Under the pieces are notes generated by a model that worked only from the letters and a program-made list of their open reading frames with translations, did not search any database and was not told where the DNA came from. Of a DNA stretch of 64,000 bases, positions 25,511-38,230 are shown piece by piece. Position numbers and translations under genes: made by a program. The DNA comes from Cylicocyclus nassatus (lineage: Eukaryota; Nematoda; Chromadorea; Rhabditida; Strongylidae). Location of the stretch: assembly GCA_958299035.1 (NCBI GenBank), contig CATQJL010000326.1:4974232-5038231 (forward strand), read 5' to 3'. The first letter of the stretch is position 1; each line of letters begins with the position of its first letter.

Positions 25511-26029
25511 AGTCTCCTCGATTCGACACTCCAAACTAAAGTTCGATTGGCCACCTGCTTTCTATAATCGCAGATAAGGTGCTTCCCTGCTGCTTGGTGA
25601 TGTCATTTGATGGTCCGCACACTGTGCATAATCTCTTGTGATGATTAGTTACTTCTGAGTCGCTTTATGAGTATCTAAGTTCTCTTAGAAATCGAACCGG
25701 TATAGTTATCAGCATTATAGTATTATGTTCCATACTTTCTTTCTGTCATAATGGGTCTGTCTGTTGTGTCTGTGTTATTGTAATACATTGCTGTCATCTA
25801 AATGAAGTTTATTTATGTAAAATAAAAAGCAGCAACAAAGATGGCATACGGCTCTAGAACGGCAACTCTAGCCTAACTATAGTTCATATCCTAAGGTATT
25901 GACACAATGAGGCTGTGAATCGCTCTCAAGTGATCACGGAGCACAAGTAAAGTATTGTAGTGGAAGTTCAGTACGTGTATTCGAATGACTTACAATTAGA
26001 TGCCTCCGCTTTGGCGATTTGTAAAGCTA

Positions 26030-26212
26030 TTGCTTGACATTTTTCATCCTTTTAGCCTCTTGTGTCACGGATGAAGTTCAGAACGACACCATGTACCACT
26101 AGAACGTTCGGATGGTTTGCATACATTATGATGTGCCTGAAGTAAGTGATAAAAATTTAAAAAAATCTCTCAAGTATGAATGAACTAACCTCCTCTATGT
26201 GATAAACGGTAC
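26030..26212 (-). pseudogene. Truncated 3' relic of the SERAC1 homologue
   Basis: The last exon and part of the penultimate exon of SERAC1 are duplicated here. The acceptor and AHHNVCKPSERSS are kept, but a 2-bp loss after SERSS relative to the intact copy (38983-39099) shifts the frame to an early stop. The penultimate exon retains only TVYHIEE before the duplication boundary. No upstream SERAC1 exons follow, so this cannot make the enzyme. Confidence 0.85.
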
Positions 26213-28472
26213 TAAATGATACTTTAGCTGCCAATGTCGGAAATATGAAGTGGCCGCATAGAACGAGCGCACGCGAGCCCATCGCATGATGGGACACAAA
26301 CAAGTAAACGAAAACTTTGAGATCAAGAAAAGCTTGGACCAGACTGCCTAAAGACTGCCAATTGCACCTCTCATTTGTCTAGATGATCCATGACATAGGG
26401 GTTTTTTTTGGAAATAATGTTATCTAGTGTTTACAAAAGTCAACGAAAAGTTGCAAAATGTCAGCTGCAGAAGTGTCACTAGCAGGATTTTGAAATGAGC
26501 AAACTTGCTATTAGTATTGGTACCGGGTATATGCTGAGATATTTACTCTGAAAAAAGAATTTCTTGACTCGGCATGCAGTGGCAAGAATCTGGCTGCAAA
26601 ATAAATGTGACAAAAAATCAGATGCTTTTGGAAGATTCTGCTCGAAAGGAAATGGCGATTGGCCACTAAAGCGTTAATTGAACAAAGGGAGAGCAGATGC
26701 ACACTGGAACATCTCGCTAAAGATTTTATGTCAAGGAAATTCATTGGTTTCAATATTACATTGATTGTTATAGTTGTAGTTATGATACCCTACAAAGTAA
26801 GTAAGCGAATTCGCTTCGAAATGAAAATTTCAATCAATATCTCTTGTTTTGAGGCTTAAATAAATATAAACCAGTAGTAAAAGTTGATCAATTCAAAAAC
26901 ATTCTAGGTCCTTGAAAAACGAAAAGAGAATCACAAAATTTTATTAAATTGCAAAAAGCTAGCTCCAGATGGCTATCAAATTCACTCAAAGCTTTAAATA
27001 TATCTGAAGATAAATGAAAACTGGACAGGGTAAGAATGAAGGTTTGAAAACTTTGACAAATTCCCGCGTTCTAAGGGATCACTTTCTAAGCGTAGCTGCT
27101 TAGAAAAGGAAGAATTCTACATCAGATATTTTTTGAAATGATCGTTTAATTCCATGGAATTTGCAGTAGGCTCAAAAAAAGGAAGAAACTTTTACACCGT
27201 CCTGGTATTTGGAAGTGCATAGAAAAAACCAACGTCATTATAGTTTCGCTCTATTTTCCGTTACAACCCTTCATGGTTCTAATTTATTTTTATTGATTTG
27301 GGTACTACATATGATTTGCTGATAGTTCGTAAGCTGAAGATAGACGGACATCCATTTCCACGCTAATTCGAACTCATTTTATCGCACTTGGATTTTTCCA
27401 AAGTTTTTAACCCATCTTTTTTTACTTGTCTAACTTTAGCTAATTTTCATTCATAGACTTTTCAAGAAGTGTTGATGCTTCGCTCGAAAACAAAGATGAG
27501 CAAATTAAGGTACCGTTCGATGAAACACTTTCCACATTTCTGAGTGTTATTTTTCCTTGAGATACATTGAATTTGCGAACTATCCCAATGTAATTCGTAA
27601 TGCGGTGACTTCAACATATTTATAGTTCAGGGAGATTACTTTTTTAAATAAGTAGAGTAGGAGTTTCAAAACATTACAGTTCCAAAGTTTTCAATCTGTG
27701 ATCCCTTTGGAACGCGGGACTTCAAAAATAAACTGGAGAGTTCTTGAAGGCCAGCTTGAATAGGCGAAAACATTAGTACTTGCAAGCATATGTGGTTAGA
27801 AGACTGAACCGAAAGTTCGCTCGCACCACCTTCAAACAATGGTGACTTCTTTCGACTTTACTAATAGTGCTGTCAGTAAACCTTGAACGTTTAAAGATAC
27901 CTCGTAATTCTCTACTGAAATCTGACAGCAGGAATCAAAATGAAGCATAAGATCATCCAGGCAGTGATGTTAAGCAAAGTTACAGAAACTAATCCATGCG
28001 AGAAAATCAAAAATAGTTGGTATGGCAGAGTTTAGGATGTCCTTTTTAAACTGTGGAAAGTTTGTGCCGATCGAGCTTTTTTTAAATGAAGATTATGCAC
28101 TTAGAAAATGCCGAAAACAGCAAAACACGGGAATATTGTTTTTTTTTTGACATCCTCGAAAAAAATACATATGATCGAAATCCACTTAATATTAACAACT
28201 TAAAATTTTATGACTTTCCAGAGAAAACTCGATTAGCATAAACTTTGAGCGGAAAGGGGGGGGGGCCTTAAAGCTATAATTCCAATTAATTTGGATCTTC
28301 CTGCATGATTTTAGATTTTCAATGAGTTTGCTGAAATCAACGAAGCTTGGGTGGTTTCATCCTTCCATTTTTATCTCTGAGGTCAGAACTTGATAGGGGA
28401 CATATGAGACATCTTTAGAGGTTTCAAAGTTTGCTCTTCTCATGAGTATTTCTATTATTAAAGAAGAATATA
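26213..28472. other. Spacer between duplicate copies, no supported gene
   Basis: No exon chain was found. Around 27797-28300 a weathered relative of the palindromic mariner-end elements is visible (GAACCGAAAGTTCGCTCGCA, and a GTTTGTGCCGATCGAGCTTT string also found inside 28473-29176). Confidence 0.5.
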
Positions 28473-29176
28473 TTAGGTTGAACCAAAAGTTCGTTCGCAC
28501 CATTTTCAAAAAATCATAACTTCTTTCTCTCCCAACGATTTTGCGCAATTCAAATTTCATGAGAAAGCGTAAAGCTTGTAGTTTCTAAAGGTCCCCTGAG
28601 GATTTTCCAACATGCTCAGATTGCAGAGATAAAAATTAAAAAACGAGATCATCCGAAATTCGGAATTTTTGAGCAAAAATTCTAAAAATCTAGAAACTGT
28701 TTGAAAAATCCAAAACAGCTACATTCTACTACTAACTGAGCCAAGTTTGTGCTGATCGAGCTCTTCTTTCAAAAGTCATGATTTTTTTTTAAATGCTGAA
28801 AATTAATTTCTCATTAATTCTTAAGAAGTTTTCGGCATTTTTCTTCAAAGAATCATACCTTTCGAAAGAAGAGCTCGATCAGCACAAACTTGGTTCAGCT
28901 AATAATAAATTATAAGAAAACTTAGGCTGATAGCTATTCTGGATTTTATCGCACAGTTTTCAGATTTTTAGAATTTTTGCTTAAAAATTCCGAATTTCGA
29001 ATGATCTCGTTCTTTTATTTTTATCTCTGCAACCTGAGTATGTTGGAAAGTCACCAGGGTATTTTTAGAAGCTATGTGCTGCTTTCTGAAAAAATTTGAA
29101 CTGCGCAAAATTGTTGTGACGGAAAGAAGTTATGATTTTTTGAAAATGGTGCGAACGAACTTTCGGTTCAACCTAA
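28473..29176. mobile_element. Palindromic mariner-end MITE, 704 bp
   Basis: Starts TTAGGTTGAACCAAAAGTTC and ends with the reverse complement, with TA on both sides. The long arms meet near 28820. Length and structure match the element at 21996-22700, but the sequence has diverged, so they are two subfamilies. Inner arms share AGCTCGATCAGCACAAACTT. Confidence 0.9.
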
Positions 29177-29469
29177 TAGTTACGATTTCTAGAAAATGGT
29201 GCAAACAAAATTCCGCTTAAAGCTGAGACTTTCACATCCTATGTCCTCAACATTTGGCTTCGGTGAAAATTTGTTCACATAATATATTTATATCTTCTAC
29301 GTGAGCTTGCAATTTGAACCGGAAACGAAATAAATTGATCTTTTCTGATCAAAAATCATAACTCAAAAAAATTAAAAAAACAAAATCTGATTTATTCCGC
29401 TTTTTGGTTTTCCACTATACGTTACTGAGCAACGATAAGTACGGCGCACATTTTTTGTATCTGTATTCA

Positions 29470-30900
29470 AATCGGGATTGCTCAGCAAATTGTATGCAAG
29501 TAGCTACACACGATTAGCAAGTGGACTAGCTGGCTTACCCGGCTCCGCCCGGCCCTATCAAAACACTATGGTAAAGCTCTCATCCCCCCGTACAACCATA
29601 CCCTCGATACATAGAGCCTCGTACTCTGGTAACCTTCACTTTGAGGGCTATGAGGGGACACAACCTTCACCTGGGAAAAACAGAAGTCATCCGGGGCGGA
29701 GCCCCGAATGTTATTATCTTGAATATTTCGGAACGAATGCTAATGAAGCAAATATAGGGACTAATGTCTTTAACTTATCTCAGCGAAACCGAGAATTTGC
29801 TTTTCATAGCCTTTTCTGTGTTAAAAAGAAAGTTTCTGTGGAATTTTCGCCACAAGACAAAATTTCTCAGTTAACCTCTCATTTGACCAAAATCGAGTTT
29901 CAGAAGTTTAGGAAAGCTATCGAAGTTGAATAAAAACAAGAAACTGCGCTTAAATCTTGCGCAGAGAGTCGCGCAAGAAAACGCTGGTTTATCTCGTTAA
30001 TGGGTAATTTTCAAAGCTTGGGACGTTGTCAGTTCTCCTTGTCGTGTCACGACGATCAGAATGATATATAATGTTGCAGGGTTTCGTTGAGACCCCGCGG
30101 AGATCTACGACCAGAGCCAAATGCCCCGTCGGCTCTGGTCTGTCTCCGCTGCTCGTCTGCGTCTCCGCGCGCTGCGCGCTACCTCGCTACCCCAAACGCG
30201 GGGCATTTGGCTCTGGTACCCTTTTCTTTGCTGTTTCGAACCCATTTTTAGCAAGCTATTGAAGCTCTTGATCTCTATTTTCACGCCGACAACGTCCCAG
30301 AAACACATTTTTTGATTTGATTGAGAAATCCGGCAAAAACCTTTTTCGAAAATCTCTTGTTTTTCTTCTAGTTTAACTCTTTTCACGCAGATTTTTCGTG
30401 CATTTTATAGATTTTGCTTCTGTTCATATCGCAGACAACCACCCAGCCCTTACCTCTTCGATTATAGTGGAATTTTTTGCGAAAAATCGTAAAAAGTGCG
30501 TTTTTCTTTACCTTGTTCCATTTCAGCGCTCGCATTGATTTTTTTCCAGCTTGGGCGATTGTTGCTCAGAACAATAAGCGCAACAGTCTAGACAACGTCC
30601 CAGGAAACAGGAACGTCAATGCGGGGGAAATTTAAAGGACGCATCAAAAATCAAACCCGCGTTGCGAATTGCTGGTCCTGGAACGGAAACTTGCACTTTG
30701 AAAAGCCGCCAAATGAAAGATTTCAAACTTCATTGCAGCGTTTTTATCCGGTTTTCAACAGTTTTTTTTGCTTTTTACATCTGTTTAACGTTATTTTCTC
30801 TTCTCTGATCTTCTTTAAACAACCTTCACTATTTATGACGTCAGATATGTTCAAACAACCTTCACTTTTGACGTCCTGTCTCTAGACTATCGAAGGTTGA
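29470..30900. mobile_element. Probable transposon-derived GC-rich block
   Basis: ACCTTCACTTT-type motifs occur as close pairs at the left (about 29632 and 29665) and right (about 30828 and 30859). This is the same arrangement as in the hAT-like element at 35954-37719. A short inverted pair CAGAGCCAAATGCCCCG flanks 30113-30214. A 151-codon frame at 29478-29933 has no recognised domain. Ends and target duplication were not identified. Confidence 0.4.
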
Positions 30901-31431
30901 GTGCAAAAGTCTACTTGGACCTCGTTCTGACAAGATAAGGCACAAAATACCTCCTGATCGACAACAATGAGCGACTATAGGTTGACTTGAGAAAATACTT
31001 TCAATCATCCTCTTCTGGAAAAACGTGAAAATGTATTCGTCTGAAAAGAGTGTCAGGAAAACACGCTTGCAAAACTTACAGGAAAGTAGAAATTTCCAGG
31101 AAAGTCAAGACCTGTTATGATAACCAAAATTGTTGCATAATTACTCTGCCAAGGCAATATTGCAAAACAAAGAAGCAATGGCTCTACTACACATATCAAC
31201 ACATTTGTCTGAGATAGTATATCGCATTAAATTTAAAAAAAAAACTCATGCAAACAGAAGTGCCAAGCCCAGTCATGACCTTGTCTCAGAAGGGCGTTAC
31301 CTGCTGATAGCAATGAAAAAAGATGGAAAAGAAATGGATCTACCACAAATACCGAAAGCTTTTCTCTATTGATATACAAAAGAAACTAACTTCCCCCAAA
31401 TGATGCGTACTGAACGCACTGTCTCAACGAA

Positions 31432-31625
31432 AACGAGGCTGCGATCAGTGTGCCAGCAGCGTTTCGGTGTCGTATCAGCATCGTGCCAGCGCCGTGCCAG
31501 AACTACGAAGAAGCAGCGCGGATTGATCGTTCGACCTCTATCGAGCGCACAGTTCCCGAACGGCACTGGAGCGGCGCTGGCATTGGCAATTCTGGAGCTA
31601 ACCTGAGGCGTCTACAGCAGCAGAA
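31432..31625. repeat. GC-rich GTGCCAGCGCC-type element, copy in duplication 2
   Basis: Counterpart of 16551-16745. It includes CATCGTGCCAGCGCCGTGCC and ends with GGAGCGGCGCTGGCATTGGC. Its presence in both copies dates it before the duplication. Confidence 0.6.
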
Positions 31626-33521
31626 TATCTACATCTTCAAGCCTCTAAGCCCGACTTCGCTACTAAACGCACCAAGGCGGCTGACACATGAACAAGATTT
31701 CAAGTCAAAAATCTACGGCACCCCTTGACCCTACAAGTTCGCAAGTCCTTGTACAGATCCCTGCTGTTCTCTCACTGGTTGAAACAAGGTTTATTCTAGT
31801 TCTACACCAGACCTAAGTGGTATTATAGTAATCCAGTTAACGTCGGGTACCTACACCATTTGATCATCATTTGTCTGCGTCTGGTCGAACGTTCTACCAT
31901 ACCACGTGCATGGGCGAAACCTTATTTAACCAACACATTCTAAAGTAAGTTGCAGCAGAGATCCCAGGAAGAAATGCTTAGCAAATGGACTGCAACGAAT
32001 AGCATCAAGATCCCTTTGCCTACATAACACGGTCGTAAACAAAGACAGAAATGAGAATTGGACAAAATGAACGATTGAGTGGAGTCCGCAATGGATCACG
32101 CTTGTTGCAACGATTTGTTTACTTTCACTATTGATCATGTAAGCATGACAGGAAGAGAAGTGCGCTGATGAGTGAGTCACAAAACGGGACGCGAGACTGG
32201 CCACCGTTGTCGCTTTCAACTGGTTTCATCGACCCATCGCCACAGTCCAGAACTTCCGATTGCCCTTGTCGATCTGTCAGTTTGTGAGACCCTATAGATC
32301 ATAGATCTTCGTAATTCTCATACAATATATCTTGTCGGCGATTCGGAGACGGCTCTCATGTTGATGTATACGCTATCTAAAGCATGCCTCACTTTGACCT
32401 CAAATTCGGACTCAACAACTCACTGATTCCGCCTTTGAACCTTTGAGACTGAACTCCATCATAGTAATAGGTCAACCTTGGCAGTAAATAGGTGTAGAAT
32501 CTTTTGGGTGCTCAGCGGCCTATCATACATTGAAAGTTTTTGAACTAGTTTGCCGAATCCGTTACGAGGTCGCTGCGATTCTTAACCCTTTTTTCTGTTT
32601 TCTATTGCGAAATAGGCGAACTGGTACTGGTAAAATGGTTGTCACTGAAAAAATCCCTTCCGTAACAATTTGAACCTTTGACGACGGCGAAATTACAATT
32701 TTGCCTTGGTGCTGACTGCTATAACCCTGGAAGATTTGGCAATCTATGTGATGTGATGTTGCGTTGTCGACAAATTGTACATAAACAATGGCAATACGAT
32801 ACGCTCTGTAGCCATTTTTGATGCCCAAATCGCAAGCAAGTTATTAATCTACATGACACTTGCCTTCGAGCCAATTTTGTCTTCAGTGCAGGTTCTACTA
32901 GACTATATAGTCTAGTGTTCTCGTCAATACAATATTCTTACGTTTCCGACAACACTTGCGTGTAATGGCCATAGGCCGCAAAGCCACGCTGGTATGTCGC
33001 ATTAGCAACCATAACAATTCAACAATCTCCTGCAAGCGTTATTGCAGGGACACTATATAAGAAACTCCCTTTTGCCATATTTTCTGCTGCCTCTGGCGCA
33101 GCACTAAAGCACTACGGTTCATTATTAATGAACCATCGTGATCTTTATCTGAATGATTGAAATAGAAAATCCTTTCTTCCTCTCGCAAGCAAAGTAGACA
33201 AGTCTAAGAATTATAACTAGTAGTGCCGTTGCGGCACAACATTTGCGCGGAGAACAAGTGCTGCTTGTGATTGCTGACCACTTGCTTGCGACTTGCTCGT
33301 AGAAGCAGGCGTAAAGCGCACACTGACTTCGTTCGCGCGCAGATGTCGTCGGCAACGCAGGAACACTTTATATTACTAGGCTCCATGAAGGCGCTCTGAA
33401 TTTATAAACTAGCGTGGTCGATATTCGTTTTTGGCTATCGTTTTTACGCAACTCTATGCGTTTGGTACTGTCCCAGTCTGAATTTGATTTGTTACAGCTC
33501 CTTCCGTAGCTTTATGTAGTA

Positions 33522-35888
33522 ATGGATGTAGCAGAAGTGCAGCCCATACGAAGTGATGACAACGAGCAGGTCAGCTTCTCTTTATGCATTTAAATCATTT
33601 ATCAATCGTAATAAGTATGTCATGGAAATCTTTCCTTCTTTTGGAGTATCTAGAGGTTGCAACATATTGGAAGCACTGGGTTAATTTTGTTTAGATAGTT
33701 ATTCGTCCTCGCCTAAGCCCTGATCATGATATCGAATGGTGGAGGAAGATAGGCTATGGTATTATCTCAAAGTTCAAAACTGTTCTATGAGAAGAGCTGT
33801 CCATCTTCAGGTGTCGGTCATTTCTACAATGACCTTTGCGCTAGTATGTGGTTCACTTATTTGATGATTTACCTGGAAAAAGTTCTCAAATTTCGAAGTT
33901 CTCGGGCAGGATTGTTGATGTTGATTGGACAAGTGGGTTCCTACTGCTTTTTTTTGTTCCGATTTTAAGCTACTTCTAGGTGACAGATGCTGTCTCCACT
34001 CCTCTTATTGGCATTGCTAGCGATTCAAGTATATTACCAAAAATTTTCGATAAAATTGGTCGGAGGATGTCATGGCACATAATAGGTTCGTTAAATATAA
34101 ATTTTAATATCGTCAAAGCGTTATGTATTTGTTGATTTGCATTCTTAAGGTACTATCTTTGTATCTATCTCTTTCCCTTTCATATTCAATCGCTGCTTGT
34201 TCTGTTCGGATAATCAATCTGAGTGGTTGAAGGTTTTATGGTTTGTTCCTTTTATTATGGTTTTCCAGTTCGGATGGGCGTCGGTCCAGGTAAATTCTGC
34301 TCTTGTATCGTAACCCGCAAATCCAGCGAAATCTCTTTCAAGACCTCACATCTAGCCCTAATACCGGAACTATCTTCACTTGATAGTAGTCGAACTACAA
34401 TGAACTCACTAAGGTACTCCGAGTCCATATTTTCTCGATGATTTCTGTCTCTGTTTCAGATATTCATTCACCGTTATAGCAAATCTCTCAGTGTTTCTTG
34501 TTCTTGCCCGGTTTCTGTCCGAAAGTACGCATCAGTCGCAAATTGGGCCTGCTGATTTTCAGCATTTCCGGGTAGGTACAAGTCATTTTTTGAAGATATT
34601 TTTTTCTATGTGAAAATCCCAGACTGCTGGTTTTTTGGTCGTGGCAGGAGGACTGGCAGTCACTATGCTCTTCTACTTGCTTGTTCGTGAACCGAAATTT
34701 GGTAGAAGGATGAGGTAATTTACTTGTTTGCTATACACTTGAGTTGAAATTAATATATTTTTAGTCGTACGCACTCCTTCTCATCGGATGCAAGTGAACT
34801 TGTAAGAATGCACTGGACAAGCTGGTTCGGCCATATACAGTTTTATCAGGTACTCTTACTTGTGCGAGATGCAATTTTGCTCTAAACTTTCTTGAAGATT
34901 GCTCTTCTGTACATGTTATCTCGCTTATACGTCAACATCTCACAAGTTTACTTTCCGTTTTATATAACATTGACACAGAATTATGAAAAGGTTGGTGCGA
35001 CCCCGCGTTTATTGAATGAACACACGCCTTTTTTTTCTAGAAATACGTCGCTATATTCCCTATGGTCTCTTATCTTTCATCGTTTTTGGTGTCATTTTTC
35101 ACTGGGATTCCGTGGTTCAACCGTGTTGTGAATAGGAAGGTAAAACTGTTTTCAAACCTGCTGTCAGTGCTCCAAATGTCAGTATCAGTTTCTCTTCTTC
35201 ATTGGTCTATTTTGCGGACTGGGAACATGTGTCTGGATGCTCTTCGATCTTGTCTTATATCAGATGTATGCTGTTGCCACTTTGATAGGTTCGTTATGGA
35301 TACCAAATCTTCCCTTTTTAAAAAAGATGTTGACGTCCAATGTACGCGTTTGTTTTTCAGGTGTTGCACAGGCTATCCTTTTAATCACTTCCTTGTCGAT
35401 TACTGCTGATCTCATAAATAAAAATACGGTAAGAAAAACTTGTTCCAAAGATTTGATTCTGCAATTGCATGAGGTTTTCAGGAAAGCGGAGCTTTTGTAT
35501 ACGGTGCAATGAGTTTTATGGATAAATTGGCTAACGGTTTGAGCTATCAAATTATAGAATTATGGAATCCATCATGCGAGTGAGTAACAATCTAAACAAG
35601 CATATTTCGATTCAACGTTAACACACTTTGCAGCCCCACTCAGCCGCATCAGGCGTGCACGATTTTCTACCGAATCATCATGGTTTACGTTCCGGGCGGG
35701 TGTCTCGTACTAGCCCTTATGATTTTGCTGTCACTTCTCCCTTCACGGATTGGACATCGTTTGAGAAGAGGACGCAGTAAGTCGTAAATATGTATGTGTA
35801 TACAACTTGCTCAACAACGTCTTTCGCAGGCGACGACCGGGTTGCTATCTTGGAAGACGAGGATGTCACTGCTGAAGAACATCAGTGA
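33522..35888 (+). CDS. MFSD12-like major facilitator transporter, paralogue 2
   Basis: Same exon order as paralogue 1 and intact in every exon I checked, about 525 residues. Examples are [39 protein letters not shown] and [20 protein letters not shown]. Differences include one extra residue at the second-exon acceptor (TTTAG followed by ATAGTTATT), one extra Ser in NPSC, one extra residue in [10 protein letters not shown]...FFTGIPWF, and many conservative substitutions. Splice sites are conserved. Because both paralogues stay open while the neighbouring SERAC1 relic has decayed, both genes are probably under selection (inference). The gene points towards SERAC1, with a hAT-like insertion 65 bp past its stop. 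Confidence 0.9.
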
Positions 35889-35953
35889 TTTTTTCCTCGA
35901 TTTTACAATTCAGAGTGAAATTCGGATCGCCACCTACTTCGTATAGTCCCAGA

Positions 35954-37719
35954 CAGAGGTGCGATAGTCGGAGCCGATTCTCCGCCTACCTTCACTTTTG
36001 AGCTGGTACGGGGTGACCACCTTCACTTTTCGGTTTGAAAAATTTTTTTTTGCTGAAGCTCAAAAGAAGGAAAATAAGCAAAAGGGATGTAAAAGAAAGT
36101 ATTAAGAGCATATATCTATGTAGTAGGTCGATCCAGGCAGTAACCGCCGAGAACCAGAATTTCGAATGATAAAATAATGAAAAATCGTGAAAAATCATTC
36201 CACTGTTACAAATCAGCTGGCTGAAGACCTCCGCAGTTGCGACTTCATAGGTTTTGAAGGGTAAGTGTTGTTCTATCAGACAGCGAAAGAATCAGTTTGA
36301 TTTGAGGAGTGGCCGCCGAGAACGAGAATTCTGAAAACCCTTAAAAAATCTCCTCAATTTTAGGTTGTTCAATGACAACTGACATTTAAACTCTTATAAA
36401 TCCTGACTTTGAAGGTGTGTGATGTTGCGACTTCATAGGTTTTGTAAAGTGAGGTTTGCCTTATTAGAACATATCTTAGCTGTACCGATCCATTGAAACG
36501 TCGCCGAGATCCAGGCTCCTAAAGAAGCGGGTAAAAAAACCGTTTTTCAGCTCATAACTTCTTCAGAATTGCATGAATCATGTTGCGACTTCATAGGTTG
36601 GATTCTCCTCATCAAGAGCTTTCAGATGATATATAATATGTGGGGGGTTCACGCCTTCCACGGCATATGCCCGGGGGTGGAGTACTCCTCTTCACTAATT
36701 CTCCACCCCGCCCATTTCAATGTATTGGCGGGAGGCCGCCAGTGGAGAATTAGTGAAGAGAGGTACTCCACCCCCGGGCATATGCCGTGGAAGGCGTGAA
36801 CCCCCCACATATTATATATCATCTGAAAGCTCTTGATGAGGAGAATCCAACCTATGAAGTCGCAACATGATTCATGCAATTCTGAAGAAGTTATGAGCTG
36901 AAAAACGGTTTTTTTACCCGCTTCTTTAGGAGCCTGGATCTCGGCGACGTTTCAATGGATCGGTACAGCTAAGATATGTTCTGATAGAGCAAACCTCACC
37001 CTACAAAACCTATGAAGTCGCAACATCACACACCTTCAAAGTCCGGATTTGTGAGAGTTTAAATGTCAGTTGTCATCAAACAGCCCGAAATTGAGCAGAT
37101 TTTTAAGGTTTTTCAAAATTCTCGTTCTCGGCGGCCACTCCTCAAATCAAACTGATTTCTTCACTGTCTGGTAGAACAACACTTACCCTTCAAAAACCTA
37201 TGAAGTCGCAACTGCTGACATCTTCAAACAACAGATTTATAACAGTGGAAAATTCGCATGATTTTTCACTATTTAAATATTCAAAATTCTGGTTCTCGGC
37301 CGTTACTGCCTGGATCGACCTACTTCCTTCGCTATACGTTATAACATAATTTGCTTAATAAAATCCGTACAGACCAACAAACTATTACTTCCAAATACAC
37401 CATTTACTAAACACGTCTATTTTAAAATTTTTATAAATAAAATTTATAAAAATTTTTAATATTCATCGTATCTGTGGCCCTAAAGAGGGCCGTTGGATCA
37501 CAGTTCGACTTAGAAGGATAGCTCTGTTCGTCCGTTCTACACCCCCCCCCCCCCCCCCCCCCCGCACACTCCCTCCCCCCCCTCCCTCCCCCCCCCCCCC
37601 CCCCGTCGACGTTTTTCGGAGGTGAGTGTCCGACACTACCACCTTCACTTTTGGCCGGTCAGTGGTAGCTGGAACCACCTTCACTTTTGGGGGGCCCGGC
37701 TCCCCCTATCGCACCTCTG
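35954..37719. mobile_element. Non-autonomous hAT-like element, 1766 bp, 8-bp target duplication
   Basis: Terminal inverted repeats CAGAGGTGCGATAG (left) and CTATCGCACCTCTG (right), followed inward by GGAGCCG and its inverse, are bordered by the direct repeat GTCCCAGA at 35946-35953 and 37720-37727. The 8-bp duplication and CAGAGGTG terminus fit the hAT superfamily. Copy 1 shows the uninterrupted site (CGCAGATAAGGTGC near 25570). Inside are two arms of about 585 bp (36124-36709 and 36737-37322) forming a huge palindrome, repeated TGCGACTTCATAGG strings, and paired subterminal ACCTTCACTTTTG motifs near both ends. There is no transposase. Confidence 0.92.
37541..37604. repeat. Poly-C tract inside the hAT-like element
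   Basis: Two long C runs separated by a short mixed stretch. On the minus strand this is G-rich and could form quadruplexes. Its length is likely to be unreliable in the assembly. Confidence 0.7.
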
Positions 37720-38084
37720 GTCCCAGATAAGGTGCTTCCCTACTACAATGATGGTCAGTTGTCGTTCCGCACTAGCATTGTTTTACTTTCAAAAAGCACT
37801 AGGAGCGTAGCGTATTATTTATTATGAACAGGGTCAAGACACGTGCATAATCTCTTGTGATGATTAGTTGTTTCCGAGTCGCTTTATGTTTATCTAAATT
37901 CTCTTAGATGAAATCGAACCGGTATATTTATCAGCATTATAGTACTATGTTCCAAACTTTCATTCTGTCATAATGGGTCTGTCTGTTGTGTTTGTGTTAT
38001 TGTGATACATTGTTGTTATCTAAATGAAGTTTATTTATGTACAATACAAAGCAGCACCAAAGATGGCATATGGCTCTAAAACGG

Positions 38085-38230
38085 CACTCATAAAAGACAT
38101 ACTCTAGCTTGACTATAGCTCATACTCCCGTATTTGAGAAGATAAATGTCCTAAGGTATTGACCACAATGAGGCTGTGAATCGCTCTCAAGTGATCACAG
38201 AGCACAAAGTATAGTGTATTGTAGTGGAAA
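38085..38230. repeat. Contig-end sequence repeated after the gap
   Basis: This stretch, from the CACT before CATAAAAGACATACTC to TTGTAGTGGAA, appears again at 38785-38935 nearly unchanged. Duplicate copy 1 has it once (25875-25965). The repeat is best explained as two overlapping contig ends. Confidence 0.8.

Larger units (their letters stand above)
16021..26212. repeat. Large tandem duplication, copy 1
   Basis: Starts where copy 1 and copy 2 (30901-39177) become alignable, at GTGGAAAAGTCTACTTGGAC versus GTGCAAAAGTCTACTTGGAC, and ends inside the penultimate SERAC1 exon. Shared blocks are 16021-18829 with 30901-33190, and 23027-26212 with 33408-39177. Copy 1 alone contains the block 18830-23026, which is filled with repeats, plus three small insertions. 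The pair covers an upstream region, an MFSD12-like gene and the 3' end of SERAC1. Confidence 0.9.

Noticed and set aside
36569..36879. Two identical 76-codon frames on opposite strands (MHESCCDFIGWILL...)
   Set aside because: Created by the palindrome inside the hAT-like element.
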